64,000 nucleotides of DNA from Bacillus licheniformis DSM 13 = ATCC 14580 (GCF_000011645.1 NC_006270.3:927501-991500); one strand, 5' to 3'; positions 16,886-25,658 are shown, numbered from the stretch's first letter. Notes: generated from the sequence alone by a model not told the origin. Numbers and translations are program-made.

Positions 16886-16917
16886 ATTTTCAGTTTTAGA
16901 AAAGAAAGGAGAACAAG

Positions 16918-17685
16918 ATGTCTTTATCAATTCGTGTGAATGAAAAAGCATTTGGAAAAGGCAGCTTTAAAACAAGCGTGCTCCAAGACGTGAATCTTAC
17001 GGTCGAAAACGGCGAATTTTTGACTGTCATCGGTCCGAGCGGGTGCGGAAAAAGTACGCTCTTAAAAATCGCTGCCGGTCTTGACGGGGATTATGAAGGA
17101 CGAATCAGCATGAACGGAAGAGAAATCAAGGGCCCGGGGATTCAGCAAGGCTTCATCTTTCAGGAGCATCGGCTTTTTCCATGGATGACGGTTGAGCAAA
17201 ATATCGCCGCAGATTTAAGCCTGAAAGAACCAGCAGTGCGAAAAAAAGTCGATGAATTGATTGAAACGGTACGGCTGAAAGGTGCGGAGAAACAGTACCC
17301 GCGCGAGCTGTCCGGCGGAATGTCGCAGCGGGTCGCGATTGCCAGGGCTTTGCTCAGGGAGCCTGAGATTTTGCTGCTTGATGAACCCTTCGGTGCCTTG
17401 GACGCCTTTACGAGAAAGCATCTGCAGGATGTACTGACAGACATTTGGAGAGAAAAGAAGATGACGATGATCCTCGTGACGCACGATATTGACGAATCGG
17501 TGTATTTAGCCAACCGGATCGCAATTCTTACGGCAAAGCCGGGGAGAATCCACAAGCTGATTCCGGTCGATCTGCCTTTTCCGCGCAGCAGAACATCGCC
17601 CGTTTTTCAAACAATTAGACAAAAGGTGCTGAAAGAGTTCGAGACAACGGAAACATTCAGCTTTCAGGAAGGTTCAGGAATTTGA
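16918..17685 (+). CDS. ssuB: Aliphatic sulfonate ABC transporter ATPase SsuB (255 aa)
   Basis: Powers uptake of alkanesulfonates as a sulfur source. The Walker A motif (GPSGCGKST), ABC signature (LSGGMSQR) and Walker B (EILLLDEPFGALD) are all present. AAAGGAG precedes ATG 16918. First gene of the ssuB-ssuA-ssuC-ssuD operon, the same order as in B. subtilis. Its stop region overlaps the earliest possible ssuA start. Confidence 0.94.
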   Translation: MSLSIRVNEKAFGKGSFKTSVLQDVNLTVENGEFLTVIGPSGCGKSTLLKIAAGLDGDYEGRISMNGREIKGPGIQQGFIFQEHRLFPWMTVEQNIAADLSLKEPAVRKKVDELIETVRLKGAEKQYPRELSGGMSQRVAIARALLREPEILLLDEPFGALDAFTRKHLQDVLTDIWREKKMTMILVTHDIDESVYLANRIAILTAKPGRIHKLIPVDLPFPRSRTSPVFQTIRQKVLKEFETTETFSFQEGSGI

Positions 17686-17705
17686 GCAGAAAGGAGCGGA
17701 AAAAC

Positions 17706-18695
17706 GTGAAAAAATGGCCGTTGTATGTGCTGGGCTGCCTGTTGCTTCTTGCGGGCTGTTCAGCAGCCAAATCAAGTGAAGGGGGCGGAGATTTAAAAGA
17801 GATCAACATCGGAGTGCAGCAAAGCTTAAGCCCGTTGCTCCTTGCGAAAGAAAAAGGCTGGTTTGAAAAAGAGTTCGCAAAAGAAGGAATTAAAGTGAAA
17901 TGGACAGAGTTTCAAAGCGGTCCGCCGCAGTTTGAAGGTCTTGCCGCGGATAAACTCGATTTTTCCCAAGTCGGAAATTCACCGGTGATCGCAGGGCAGG
18001 CGGCTGGCATTGATTTTAAAGAAATCGGCCTTTCTCAAGACGGTTTAAAGGCGAACGGCATTCTTGTGAAAAAAGGGAGCGGAATCGATGACATAAAAGA
18101 TTTGAAAGGAAAGAAGGTGGCGGTGGCAAAAGGCAGCAGCGGGTTCGATTTCCTGTATAAAGTGATCGATAAAGCGGGTCTGAAGCCAACAGACGTCAAC
18201 ATCATTCAGCTTCAGCCTGACGAAGCCATGCCGGCATTTGACAGCGGAGCGATTGACGCCTGGTCGATTTGGGAGCCGTTTTTGTCTCTTAAAACGATCA
18301 AAAGTGACGCGGACATATTGGTTGACGGGGAACAAATCGACAAGTATTCCCCGGGTTTTACGCTTGTACGAAGCAAATTCGCCGAACAGCATCCGGATGA
18401 GGTGATTCGTTTTCTGAAGGTGTATGACAAGGCCGTGAAATGGCAGAAAACCCATAAGAAAGAAGCGGTTGAAGCGTACGCAAAAATTAAAAACCTCGAC
18501 AAAGAGGTCGTTGAAAACGTGCTGAATAACACCGAACCGTTAAATGAGCCGATCACAGACCGCATCATTCAAACACAGCAGGAGACCGCCGATTTTCAAT
18601 ACAAATTAAAAGCGATTAACAAAGAGATTGATGTAAAAGAAGTGGTCGACAATTCATTTATAAAAAAAGCGCTGAAAGAAGGAGATGACAAATGA
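17706..18695 (+). CDS. ssuA: Aliphatic sulfonate-binding lipoprotein SsuA
   Basis: The extracellular substrate receptor of the Ssu transporter. It has a lipoprotein signal peptide with lipobox LLAGC, then a periplasmic-type binding fold of the NMT1/SsuA family (INIGVQQSLSPLLLAKEKGW, GNSPVIAGQAAG). I chose GTG 17706 because GAAAGGAGCGG precedes it. The upstream TTG at 17682 would add eight charged residues before the signal peptide. Its stop overlaps ssuC by four bases. Confidence 0.92.
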   Translation: MKKWPLYVLGCLLLLAGCSAAKSSEGGGDLKEINIGVQQSLSPLLLAKEKGWFEKEFAKEGIKVKWTEFQSGPPQFEGLAADKLDFSQVGNSPVIAGQAAGIDFKEIGLSQDGLKANGILVKKGSGIDDIKDLKGKKVAVAKGSSGFDFLYKVIDKAGLKPTDVNIIQLQPDEAMPAFDSGAIDAWSIWEPFLSLKTIKSDADILVDGEQIDKYSPGFTLVRSKFAEQHPDEVIRFLKVYDKAVKWQKTHKKEAVEAYAKIKNLDKEVVENVLNNTEPLNEPITDRIIQTQQETADFQYKLKAINKEIDVKEVVDNSFIKKALKEGDDK

Positions 18696-19528
18696 GAGCT
18701 GTTTCATCAAGCACCCCCTCGATCCAGCCGAAAACAGGCGCAAAACTGAGACCGGCCGCTTTTCGGCTGGCATGGGGGAAGGGATTTGTATTACCCGTCA
18801 TGTTGATTTTATTATGGCAGCTTGTCGGGTCATTGGAGCTCATATCAAAAACCGTGCTTCCGGCTCCTTTAGATATATTGCTTACATTTCGGGATCTTAT
18901 CGTATCAGGAGAGCTTTTCACTCATTTAGGCATCAGCATTCAGCGCGCCGCGCTCGGCTTTTTCCTGGGGGCCGGGCTCGGGCTCCTGCTGGGGCTTGTA
19001 ATCGGGTTTTCGAAAATTGCCGAGGATTACCTCGATCCTTCTCTGCAAATGCTGAGAACCGTTCCGCATCTCGCCGTCACGCCGCTGTTTATCTTATGGT
19101 TCGGTTTCGATGAGCTGTCAAAGGTGCTCTTGATCGCTCTTGGGGCTTTCTTCCCGGTATATATCAACACATTTTCAGGGATCAGGGGCGTCGATTCGAA
19201 ACTGTTCGATGTGGCGAGGGTATTGGAGTTCCATTGGCTGAAGCAGGTGACAAAGCTCATTCTTCCTGCATCGCTCCCGAACATTCTCTTAGGCATCCGC
19301 CTGTCGCTCGGCGTATCGTGGCTGGGCCTTGTTGTTGCCGAGCTGATGGGATCAAGCGCTGGAGTCGGCTATATGATTATGGATGCCAGACAGTTTTCGC
19401 AAACCGATAAGGTGTTTGTCGGGATTTTGATTTTTGCCGCCGTCGGCAAGCTGACGGATTCATTCGTCAGAATTCTGGAAAAAAAGTGCCTTGGCTGGAG
19501 AAACAGCTATCAAGGAAACAAAAAGTAA
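18692..19528 (+). CDS. ssuC: Aliphatic sulfonate ABC transporter permease SsuC (278 aa)
   Basis: The membrane channel of the Ssu transporter. About six membrane segments are visible, with the typical LRTVPHLAVTPLFILWFG stretch and the EAA-like coupling loop around FDVARVLEFHWLKQV. Start ATG 18692 overlaps the ssuA stop (ATGA), indicating translational coupling. Confidence 0.93.
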   Translation: MRAVSSSTPSIQPKTGAKLRPAAFRLAWGKGFVLPVMLILLWQLVGSLELISKTVLPAPLDILLTFRDLIVSGELFTHLGISIQRAALGFFLGAGLGLLLGLVIGFSKIAEDYLDPSLQMLRTVPHLAVTPLFILWFGFDELSKVLLIALGAFFPVYINTFSGIRGVDSKLFDVARVLEFHWLKQVTKLILPASLPNILLGIRLSLGVSWLGLVVAELMGSSAGVGYMIMDARQFSQTDKVFVGILIFAAVGKLTDSFVRILEKKCLGWRNSYQGNKK

Positions 19529-19541
19529 AGGGGAGATCTTT

Positions 19542-20672
19542 TTGGACATTTTATGGTTTATTCCGACTCATGGCGACGGACGTTATCTTGGTACAAACAC
19601 GGGAGGAAGAGCCGCAGATCACACCTACTTTCAGCAGGTGGCGCAGGCGGCTGACAGGCTTGGGTATACAGGGGTTCTTCTTCCGACGGGAAGATCGTGC
19701 GAAGACCCGTGGATTACCGCAGCCGCTCTGGCGTCAGTCACGAAAAATCTGAAGTTTTTGGTCGCTGTAAGACCCGGTTTGATGCAGCCGTCGGTTGCGG
19801 CGCGGATGGCTTCGACATTCGATCGTCTTGCAGAGGGCAGGCTTCTCATCAATGTGGTCGCCGGCGGTGATCCGTATGAATTAGCCGGCGACGGCCTGTT
19901 TATCAGCCATGATGAACGGTATGAAGCGACAAATGAGTTTCTCGACATATGGCGGTCGCTTTTAAAAGGCGAGACCGTCAGCTACTCAGGGAAACACCTG
20001 AAGACTGAAAACGGGCGCTTGCTTTTCCCGCCCGCCCAACAGCCTCATCCGCCAATCTATTTTGGCGGCTCGTCAAAGGCCGGGCAGGAGACTGCCGCCA
20101 AACACGCGGACGTCTATTTGACATGGGGAGAGCCGCCTCATCTCGTCAAAGAAAAAATCCAATCTGTCAAAAAGAAGGCTGAAAAAGAAGGGAGAACCGT
20201 CCGTTTTGGAATCAGGCTGCACGTGATCGTCAGGGAAACGGAAAAAGAGGCCTGGCAGGCGGCGGATAGACTGATCAGCCGCTTGGAGGATGAAACGATT
20301 GCCGCAGCCCAAAACGCGATGAAACGGATGGATTCATCAGGACAAAAGAGGATGGTTCAGCTTCACCAGGGAAACAGAAGCAATCTTGAGATCAGCCCGA
20401 ATCTTTGGGCGGGGATCGGACTGGTCAGAGGCGGAGCGGGAACAGCGCTCGTCGGTGATCCGGAAACGGTAGCCAGCCGAATAAAAGAATACGCCGACAT
20501 CGGCATTGAGTCCTTTATCTTCTCAGGTTATCCACATCTTGAAGAAGCGTACCATTTTGCAGAAAAGGTTTTTCCGCTCCTTCCGTTTCGAACGAAACTT
20601 CAAAGTAAAGCATCAGGCGAAGTCATCGGAAATGACCATTTTCCGTCGAGGCAAAAAGAAAAAACCGTTTAA
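19542..20672 (+). CDS. ssuD: FMNH2-dependent alkanesulfonate monooxygenase SsuD
   Basis: Splits alkanesulfonates into aldehyde and sulfite using reduced flavin, feeding sulfur assimilation. The luciferase-like family start (LDILWFIPTHGDGRYLG) and TLLINVVAGGDPYE-type core (here RLLINVVAGGDPYELAGDG) are present. TTG 19542 is preferred because GGGGAG lies upstream and the family begins there. The open frame from 19491 overlaps ssuC coding. A flavin reductase partner must be encoded elsewhere. Confidence 0.93.
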   Translation: MDILWFIPTHGDGRYLGTNTGGRAADHTYFQQVAQAADRLGYTGVLLPTGRSCEDPWITAAALASVTKNLKFLVAVRPGLMQPSVAARMASTFDRLAEGRLLINVVAGGDPYELAGDGLFISHDERYEATNEFLDIWRSLLKGETVSYSGKHLKTENGRLLFPPAQQPHPPIYFGGSSKAGQETAAKHADVYLTWGEPPHLVKEKIQSVKKKAEKEGRTVRFGIRLHVIVRETEKEAWQAADRLISRLEDETIAAAQNAMKRMDSSGQKRMVQLHQGNRSNLEISPNLWAGIGLVRGGAGTALVGDPETVASRIKEYADIGIESFIFSGYPHLEEAYHFAEKVFPLLPFRTKLQSKASGEVIGNDHFPSRQKEKTV

Positions 20673-20674
20673 AT

Positions 20675-20705
20675 AAAAAAACTCCAGACATTCTGGAGTT
20701 TTTTA
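20675..20705. terminator. Bidirectional terminator between ssuD and the convergent gene
   Basis: ACTCCAGA and TCTGGAGT with a three-base loop, flanked by A and T runs. Confidence 0.88.
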
Positions 20706-21161
20706 TCTGTTTTTATAAAATGAAAACATATATGAAAGATGCTGAATAATGATCAGCATAAAGATGACGATAATCGGAAAAGACGGAATCCTGACTTGGA
20801 AAAACGGATAAAAGATCAATAAAAGCGCTGCGACCGGCATCGCCACATACAGCACGATATATGATGTTCTGCATGCTTTTGCGGTAATCATCTGCTCTCT
20901 TTCATCCTGCTCTTTAAATTCGTCGGGGACGAGCATAAAGCGCTGCTTGCGTGAACCGCTTTTTTTCTCCAAGTATGTGTAAATCGAAAGGACGAGCCCA
21001 AAGAGAAGGATGGGAATCAGATTAAACACAAAATGAAGCTCTGAATCGTTTGTTTTCAGGCTTTTGGCAATTTGTTCCGATGTGTGGAAAAAGGTTATAA
21101 ACGTCCAGCATGCGAGTCCGAACAGAAGGATGTGAAAGAAAGTCCGTGTTATCATATTCAT
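20703..21161 (-). CDS. Four-helix membrane protein partnered with an XRE regulator
   Basis: A roughly 152-residue membrane protein with four predicted segments and a central cytoplasmic loop rich in charge (DEFKEQDEREQMITAKACR). ATG 21161 overlaps the stop of the upstream regulator gene (ATGA). Small membrane proteins encoded directly after a short XRE regulator are common in Firmicutes, but their role is mostly unknown. An open extension to 21221 has no ribosome site of its own. Confidence 0.8.
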   Translation of the reverse strand: MNMITRTFFHILLFGLACWTFITFFHTSEQIAKSLKTNDSELHFVFNLIPILLFGLVLSIYTYLEKKSGSRKQRFMLVPDEFKEQDEREQMITAKACRTSYIVLYVAMPVAALLLIFYPFFQVRIPSFPIIVIFMLIIIQHLSYMFSFYKNR

Positions 21162-21364
21162 TCGTTTTTGTCCCCCTCTAGCCAAAATACGTCTTCCATT
21201 TTTAATTGAAATTCCTTGCAAATTTTCAAAGCCAAAAGAAGCGACGGTATGTAATTGCCTTTTTCAATGGCCGCAACCGTCTGCCTTGTAACCCCGATCG
21301 CCTTTGCAAGGGCTTCCTGTGAATACCCGTATCTTGCTCTCAATTCTCTTACCCTGTTGTTCAT
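21158..21364 (-). CDS. Short XRE-family transcriptional regulator (68 aa)
   Basis: A compact helix-turn-helix protein (VRELRARYGYSQEALAKAIG, VTRQTVAAIEKGNYIPS), resembling the YgzD/YvaO type. I took ATG 21364, preceded by AGGTGG, since the sequence upstream is not conserved-looking. It probably represses its own two-gene operon. The first divergent gene upstream belongs to the peptide cluster, so control of that cluster is possible but unproven. Confidence 0.87.
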   Translation of the reverse strand: MNNRVRELRARYGYSQEALAKAIGVTRQTVAAIEKGNYIPSLLLALKICKEFQLKMEDVFWLEGDKNE

Positions 21365-21427
21365 CCTACCACCTGCAATTCTTCGTTTATATAGTATATT
21401 TGACATATTGTTAAATAGATTTGACAT

Positions 21428-21913
21428 AATGTTAACTTGTTTTTACAATGTAATCAATATCTTTTGATCTAGGATCGGCAGGTTTGTAACGGCAACATTT
21501 AAATTTATACATAAAAATAACAGAAATGGAATAGATAAAATAGAATCATCTCGTTTTTTTAAAAAAAGGACTTTGAGGGTATTTTGGCTTCTGGATTCCG
21601 GGAGAAGAAAGGGCTTATTATCCAGTTCTTTTTTCTCGAACTCCTTGTATGGCGCGAGATTTATAAAGAGAAAAAATAAGAGAAAAAGAAGGCGGGAAAA
21701 TAAGACAAATAGATTATACAGGCTTCGTAAAATGGAAACGGGGCTTAAATTTTCTCATTCAAGCCGAAAAGGGTGGGACATTAGATTGAAAAACCAAGAG
21801 ATCCTTAAATAAATAGTTGGAACGTAGTGTTTATGAAATAGGAAATTTCATAGATTTCAGTATGATTTTGGATATGTTACTCTTTGGTTACTTGATAGAA
21901 AGGAGGGGGAAAA
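21428..21913. other. Long AT-rich leader region before the small peptide gene
   Basis: No convincing gene is present. A 79-codon frame at 21573-21812 is unusually Lys/Arg-rich, lacks a ribosome site and looks accidental. The last 90 bases hold the inverted repeat listed at 21832 and presumably the promoter of the peptide gene. Confidence 0.4.
21832..21852. repeat. Perfect inverted repeat, candidate operator
   Basis: TATGAAAT (21832-21839) and ATTTCATA (21845-21852) are separated by five bases. It lies about 60 bases upstream of the peptide gene start, where a repressor or activator would bind. Confidence 0.5.
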
Positions 21914-22126
21914 ATGACATACGCAGCACCTCAGGTTGACTATTCTGTCAATCCGTCGATCGAAGATCAGGCTTGGTTCTTGGTGTTTGTTGCAGTGCTT
22001 TTGGCACTTGGAGCAACTGTTGTTCTTGGCGCCGCTGTATGGTGTGTGGCTAACGGAAACGGCAGCTTCACGGGATCCGTCAAATGGGTCAGCGGTTTGC
22101 AGGTCAGCATCGAATGTAGGAAATAG
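21914..22126 (+). CDS. Small hydrophobic two-cysteine peptide, candidate bacteriocin precursor (70 aa)
   Basis: The ribosome site GAAAGGAGGGGG is one of the strongest in the window. The amino end (MTYAAPQVDYSVNPSIEDQA) is polar and acidic, like a leader. Residues 21-45 form one strongly hydrophobic Ala/Val/Leu helix, and the tail contains Gly/Ser, two Trp and two Cys in total (Cys44 and Cys68). A terminator follows, then exporter and protease genes. These features suit a secreted peptide toxin or signal. It matches no bacteriocin family I know. A small membrane regulator is the alternative. Confidence 0.7.
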   Translation: MTYAAPQVDYSVNPSIEDQAWFLVFVAVLLALGATVVLGAAVWCVANGNGSFTGSVKWVSGLQVSIECRK

Positions 22127-22171
22127 CCATACTTAAGTATCTGTTCACAACAACAAGACATATTTGATGAG

Positions 22172-22204
22172 GCTTAACCGTCTGTGGGGGGCGGTTAAGC
22201 TTTT
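22172..22204 (+). terminator. Terminator between peptide gene and transporter genes
   Basis: GCTTAACCG and CGGTTAAGC form a 9-bp stem followed by only four T. Partial read-through would make more peptide mRNA than export mRNA, a common bacteriocin arrangement. Confidence 0.75.
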
Positions 22205-22233
22205 CCTGACATTAATCATACCCTGGAGGCATT

Positions 22234-22980
22234 ATGTTTATAATAGATCATCTGTCTAAAACATATAAAAACAATGTGACTGCCGTTAGCGGGTTTCATA
22301 TAAAAATCGAAAAAAACCAGATCGTCGCGATAGCGGGTCCGAACGGTTCAGGGAAGACGACGATCATTAACTCCATTTTAGGAATCATCACGCCTACCGA
22401 AGGAACCATTCTGTTGGATGACCTGCCGAACACGACGGCGGAATTCAAGCAGAAATTCGCCTACGTTCCCGATGAACTCCTTTTGCCGGACGCCCTTTCA
22501 GCCGCAGAATATTTGGATTTTGTATCTTCTATGTATCATTGTACATCAAATGAAAAACGGAAACAATTAATCGAGCTTTTCGATATGAAAGAGGCTTTGC
22601 AGGAGCCGATTGAAACGTACTCGCACGGAATGAAAAAAAAGACGCAGCTGATCGCCGCTTTTATGCTGGAGAGCGAATTTGTCATTATGGATGAGCCGTT
22701 TCGCGGGCTCGATATAGAAGCGGTCATCAATACGAAAAAGCTGATGAAGCGCTATGCGGCCACGCAAGGGTCGATACTGCTGGCCACCCATGACATGCTT
22801 TCTGCGGAAGAACTGTGCGATAAGATAGCAATTCTATCAAAAGGCGTCAAAATGGATGAAGGAAAAGTGAAAGAATTGAAGGCTAAATATAACAGCGATT
22901 CACTTGAAGAAGTATTCTTAAAAGCTTCGATGCTGAGTGATAGGGGTGCTCATTTTGATCAAATCATTCGAAATTTCTAA
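22234..22980 (+). CDS. ABC transporter ATPase of the peptide cluster (248 aa)
   Basis: Walker A (GPNGSGKTT), a modified signature (YSHGMKKKTQL instead of LSGGQ) and Walker B (EFVIMDEPFRGLD) are present, typical of bacitracin/YydI-type exporters or immunity pumps. CTGGAGG precedes ATG 22234. The stop overlaps the permease frame. Together with the next gene it should export the peptide or protect the producer from it. Confidence 0.88.
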   Translation: MFIIDHLSKTYKNNVTAVSGFHIKIEKNQIVAIAGPNGSGKTTIINSILGIITPTEGTILLDDLPNTTAEFKQKFAYVPDELLLPDALSAAEYLDFVSSMYHCTSNEKRKQLIELFDMKEALQEPIETYSHGMKKKTQLIAAFMLESEFVIMDEPFRGLDIEAVINTKKLMKRYAATQGSILLATHDMLSAEELCDKIAILSKGVKMDEGKVKELKAKYNSDSLEEVFLKASMLSDRGAHFDQIIRNF

Positions 22981-24415
22981 AATGATGCTGAAAATGTGGC
23001 AGAAGGAAATGGGCAAGCTCTTTAATACCGGTACAAAAAAAGCGATCGCCGTGCTTTTTTTGCTTTTGGCGGTAACGATGGGAAGCATCATCGGCTACAG
23101 TTTTACAGGCATGTTTTTAAGCGCGTTTCTGAACGGCGAAGTTCGTTCTCTCGGATTGTTCGTGATTTCCATGTTTATGAACGCGTCGATTTTTACATTT
23201 GTTTTCTTCATTTTATTTAAAGTAAGGACGCCAGAGCAGCACAGCTTTTCCATGCAGCTCAGCTGGTTTCCGCTGACGGCCTTCCAGAGAAGCCTCGGAT
23301 ATTTCATCCCGTTTGCCGGAGCGGTTTCATTTCTTGTCCTGTTTATGATTTTCATTCTGCTGATTCCGAACTTTGTCGCCAGCGGTGTTGGGTTTTGGTT
23401 TGCTTTTGCGTTTTTTGCACTTCTTTTTGTACAGATCATCTTTTTCTTTTCGCTTCTCAATCTTGTCTATAACTTGGTGTATATGTTGATTTTAAAATTC
23501 GGCTTTCCGCTGCAAAAGTTTTTTTCAATGTTTGTCCTTGTCGTGTTAGCCGTGTTTTACGGAATCACATCATTCGATCTTGGAAACATTCAGAACGCTT
23601 ATTCGTCTTTTGATTATCATTTGACATATTTTGCAGCGCCGCTGTTTCTCATGCTGAACGGTCAGGCGTCGGATGCCGGCGTCATTCCGATTGTGCTGAT
23701 CTTGACAGCAGCAGTCACGGCCTCTTTTATGTCGCTGAATGTTGTGCCGATCCTCACTGAAAAAAAATCATCTAAACTGTTTTCATTTATTAAAATCCCG
23801 TCATCAAAGCCGCTGTCTTTGGCGGTGAAAGAAATAAAGTCTCAAGCCCGAAATGAAGAAAATATTTTAAACTTCATTTTTTTGCTTTTGGCTCTATGCT
23901 TTTTGAAATACAAGTTTCAGTTTGGATTTACCGGTGAGAGCTATTTGGTTCTGGGAGGCGTGACAGGTATCATCGCCTTCAATTCATTTGGCAACGATCT
24001 GCGGATGATGCAGATGTATAAGGCGCTTCATTTAAAAACGGCAACGGTACTGTGGTCAAAATATCTCGGGCTCTGTATGCTCGGCCTCATTCAGCTCTTT
24101 TTGTTTTCCGTGCTGACGTGGACTTTCCCGGAGAGCTTTCCGGTCTTTTTAAAGACGGTTGCTGTGATCTTAAACTCGATTGCGATGTTCTATTTAGCGG
24201 GCATTATTTTTCCGCTTGACCGAAACAACCCTTATATGGGGATCTTCTCTTTCGGAATGCTCCTGCTCTTTTTGATTCCGCTGTTTTTCATCGTGAATTA
24301 TGCGGTTGATAACGTCACGGGCGAAGCGCTGCTGTTTTTCATACCGTGCCTTGAATTACTGCTGATCCTGCTTTTATACGGAGGGTTTAAATGGAGGTAC
24401 CATTATGATCATTAA
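22937..24415 (+). CDS. ABC transporter permease of the peptide cluster (about 490 aa)
   Basis: A large protein with about twelve predicted membrane segments, longer than the 240-residue YydJ type. The exact start is uncertain: GTG 22937 and GTG 22946 both overlap the ATPase gene, and ATG codons occur at about 22981. The overlap with the ATPase and with the next gene (stop at 24415, ATG 24405) shows a tightly coupled operon. Likely forms the membrane channel with the upstream ATPase. Confidence 0.83.
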   Translation: MIGVLILIKSFEISKMMLKMWQKEMGKLFNTGTKKAIAVLFLLLAVTMGSIIGYSFTGMFLSAFLNGEVRSLGLFVISMFMNASIFTFVFFILFKVRTPEQHSFSMQLSWFPLTAFQRSLGYFIPFAGAVSFLVLFMIFILLIPNFVASGVGFWFAFAFFALLFVQIIFFFSLLNLVYNLVYMLILKFGFPLQKFFSMFVLVVLAVFYGITSFDLGNIQNAYSSFDYHLTYFAAPLFLMLNGQASDAGVIPIVLILTAAVTASFMSLNVVPILTEKKSSKLFSFIKIPSSKPLSLAVKEIKSQARNEENILNFIFLLLALCFLKYKFQFGFTGESYLVLGGVTGIIAFNSFGNDLRMMQMYKALHLKTATVLWSKYLGLCMLGLIQLFLFSVLTWTFPESFPVFLKTVAVILNSIAMFYLAGIIFPLDRNNPYMGIFSFGMLLLFLIPLFFIVNYAVDNVTGEALLFFIPCLELLLILLLYGGFKWRYHYDH

Positions 24416-25313
24416 TATGTTGAAATCGCTGGCCGGAATCAAAAAAATTCCCTATTTCCCAGAGCATGTGACACTGAATCGGAAGCATATTTCAGATCAT
24501 GATCTTGATGCTGATTTTCCCATTAATCCGACTGCTTATCAAATGCTGAAGGAAGTCGACGGGAAAAAAGACGAGCTGGAGATTGCCGAAGCTCTCAAAG
24601 GTGTGTTTAATGTCAGGGAAGAGGTGCTGCAGAAAGATTTGCACGAATTGCTGACAGGGCTCAACCGCCGTTATTTGATCAATTGGAGGTACGGAGAGGG
24701 CCCGTCTTTTGCGGGAGTGCTTTATCAATTCTTCAGCCAGTATCATATCCGCTACAAGGAGAGGTTTTCAAGCCATTCTGATTCGTTTCTGCTGTTGTAC
24801 ATAAAGTTTCTGCAAGTGATTTCTAAGAAAATCATCGTGTTCTGGCTCGTCTTTTTGATGTTGTCGCTTGCAGCGTACACCGTTGTTCCGGATGGATCGA
24901 TCGTCGGCATCGCGGCTTATTTTTCCGTCGTCTATTTCGGGTTGATCACCGGAACGGCGCTTCATGAAGTGGTGCACGGCATCGCGCACCGGAAAGCTGC
25001 CGGCAGGAACGGCCCGCAGGGGTTTTTAGCGGCTGATATGATGTCAGTCAAATTTGTCCGCCCTGTCATGTCGCTGCATGATAAAAGGTCGATTTGGATT
25101 ACGGCGTTGGGACCGCTTGTTCCAGGTGTGCTCGGAATAGCCGGCGTGCTGTTTACGGTCTTTTTTCTTAAGGAAAACGCGGTTTCCGTCGGAGTGCTGC
25201 TGTTCTTTTCCACCTATGCTTTGCATATGATGTATCTGCTTCCGTTTATGGGTGACGGAAAGTCGATTATGAAACAGCTGATGATCAGAGGAATTGGAGG
25301 TAAATCATCATGA
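24405..25313 (+). CDS. Membrane metalloprotease with amino-terminal PqqD-like domain (302 aa)
   Basis: Residues about 15-95 resemble the PqqD/RiPP-recognition fold (NPTAYQMLKEVDGKKDELEI, LLTGLNRRYLINW). The rest is a membrane protein with the zinc motif HEVVH at 187-191 and a later GPLVPG stretch, as in site-2-protease-like (M50) enzymes such as YydH. This pairing suggests it recognises the peptide leader and cleaves it at or in the membrane. No radical SAM or other modifying enzyme accompanies it. RBS is inside the permease gene end (GGAGG near 24390). Confidence 0.82.
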   Translation: MIINMLKSLAGIKKIPYFPEHVTLNRKHISDHDLDADFPINPTAYQMLKEVDGKKDELEIAEALKGVFNVREEVLQKDLHELLTGLNRRYLINWRYGEGPSFAGVLYQFFSQYHIRYKERFSSHSDSFLLLYIKFLQVISKKIIVFWLVFLMLSLAAYTVVPDGSIVGIAAYFSVVYFGLITGTALHEVVHGIAHRKAAGRNGPQGFLAADMMSVKFVRPVMSLHDKRSIWITALGPLVPGVLGIAGVLFTVFFLKENAVSVGVLLFFSTYALHMMYLLPFMGDGKSIMKQLMIRGIGGKSS

Positions 25314-25594
25314 ATACAAACTCTTTAAAGCAGGGACTAATCTTTGCCAGTTTCTCAAGCTTTCTCGCATTTCCGATGCTTGCGGCTGCGCTTTTGTTTT
25401 ATCACCTTTTTTCAAATCAAACGAGCAATGATATCTTGTTTAACAGTTTGTCGTTTGTCATGGAGAGCGAATCGGCTTTTTCATTCCAGGTGAAGCCAAA
25501 CTTTTTCTTCATTATGATCGGGCTGTTTATCGGCATTTTTATTATAACGGCTGCGATTTCATCAATTTATCAGAAAAAAAAGGGTGAATCTTAA
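25310..25594 (+). CDS. Small membrane protein of the peptide cluster (94 aa)
   Basis: Two predicted membrane helices and a short Lys-rich tail (YQKKKGES). It overlaps the protease stop by four bases and has GGAGG upstream, so it is translated with the operon. Candidates are an immunity protein or an accessory subunit of the exporter. Family unrecognised. Confidence 0.75.
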   Translation: MNTNSLKQGLIFASFSSFLAFPMLAAALLFYHLFSNQTSNDILFNSLSFVMESESAFSFQVKPNFFFIMIGLFIGIFIITAAISSIYQKKKGES

Positions 25595-25597
25595 AAG

Positions 25598-25626
25598 AGC
25601 TTGCTTCCCTGAGGCAGGCTTTTTTT
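25598..25626 (+). terminator. Terminator closing the peptide cluster
   Basis: AGCTTGC pairs with GCAGGCT (one T-G pair), followed by seven T. Confidence 0.75.
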
Positions 25627-25658
25627 ATTTGCATCGGCAGTCAGGTTGTGGTAAATTT

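Noticed and set aside
21573..21812. 79-codon Lys/Arg-rich frame upstream of the peptide gene
   Set aside because: No ribosome site; the composition simply reflects purine-rich DNA.
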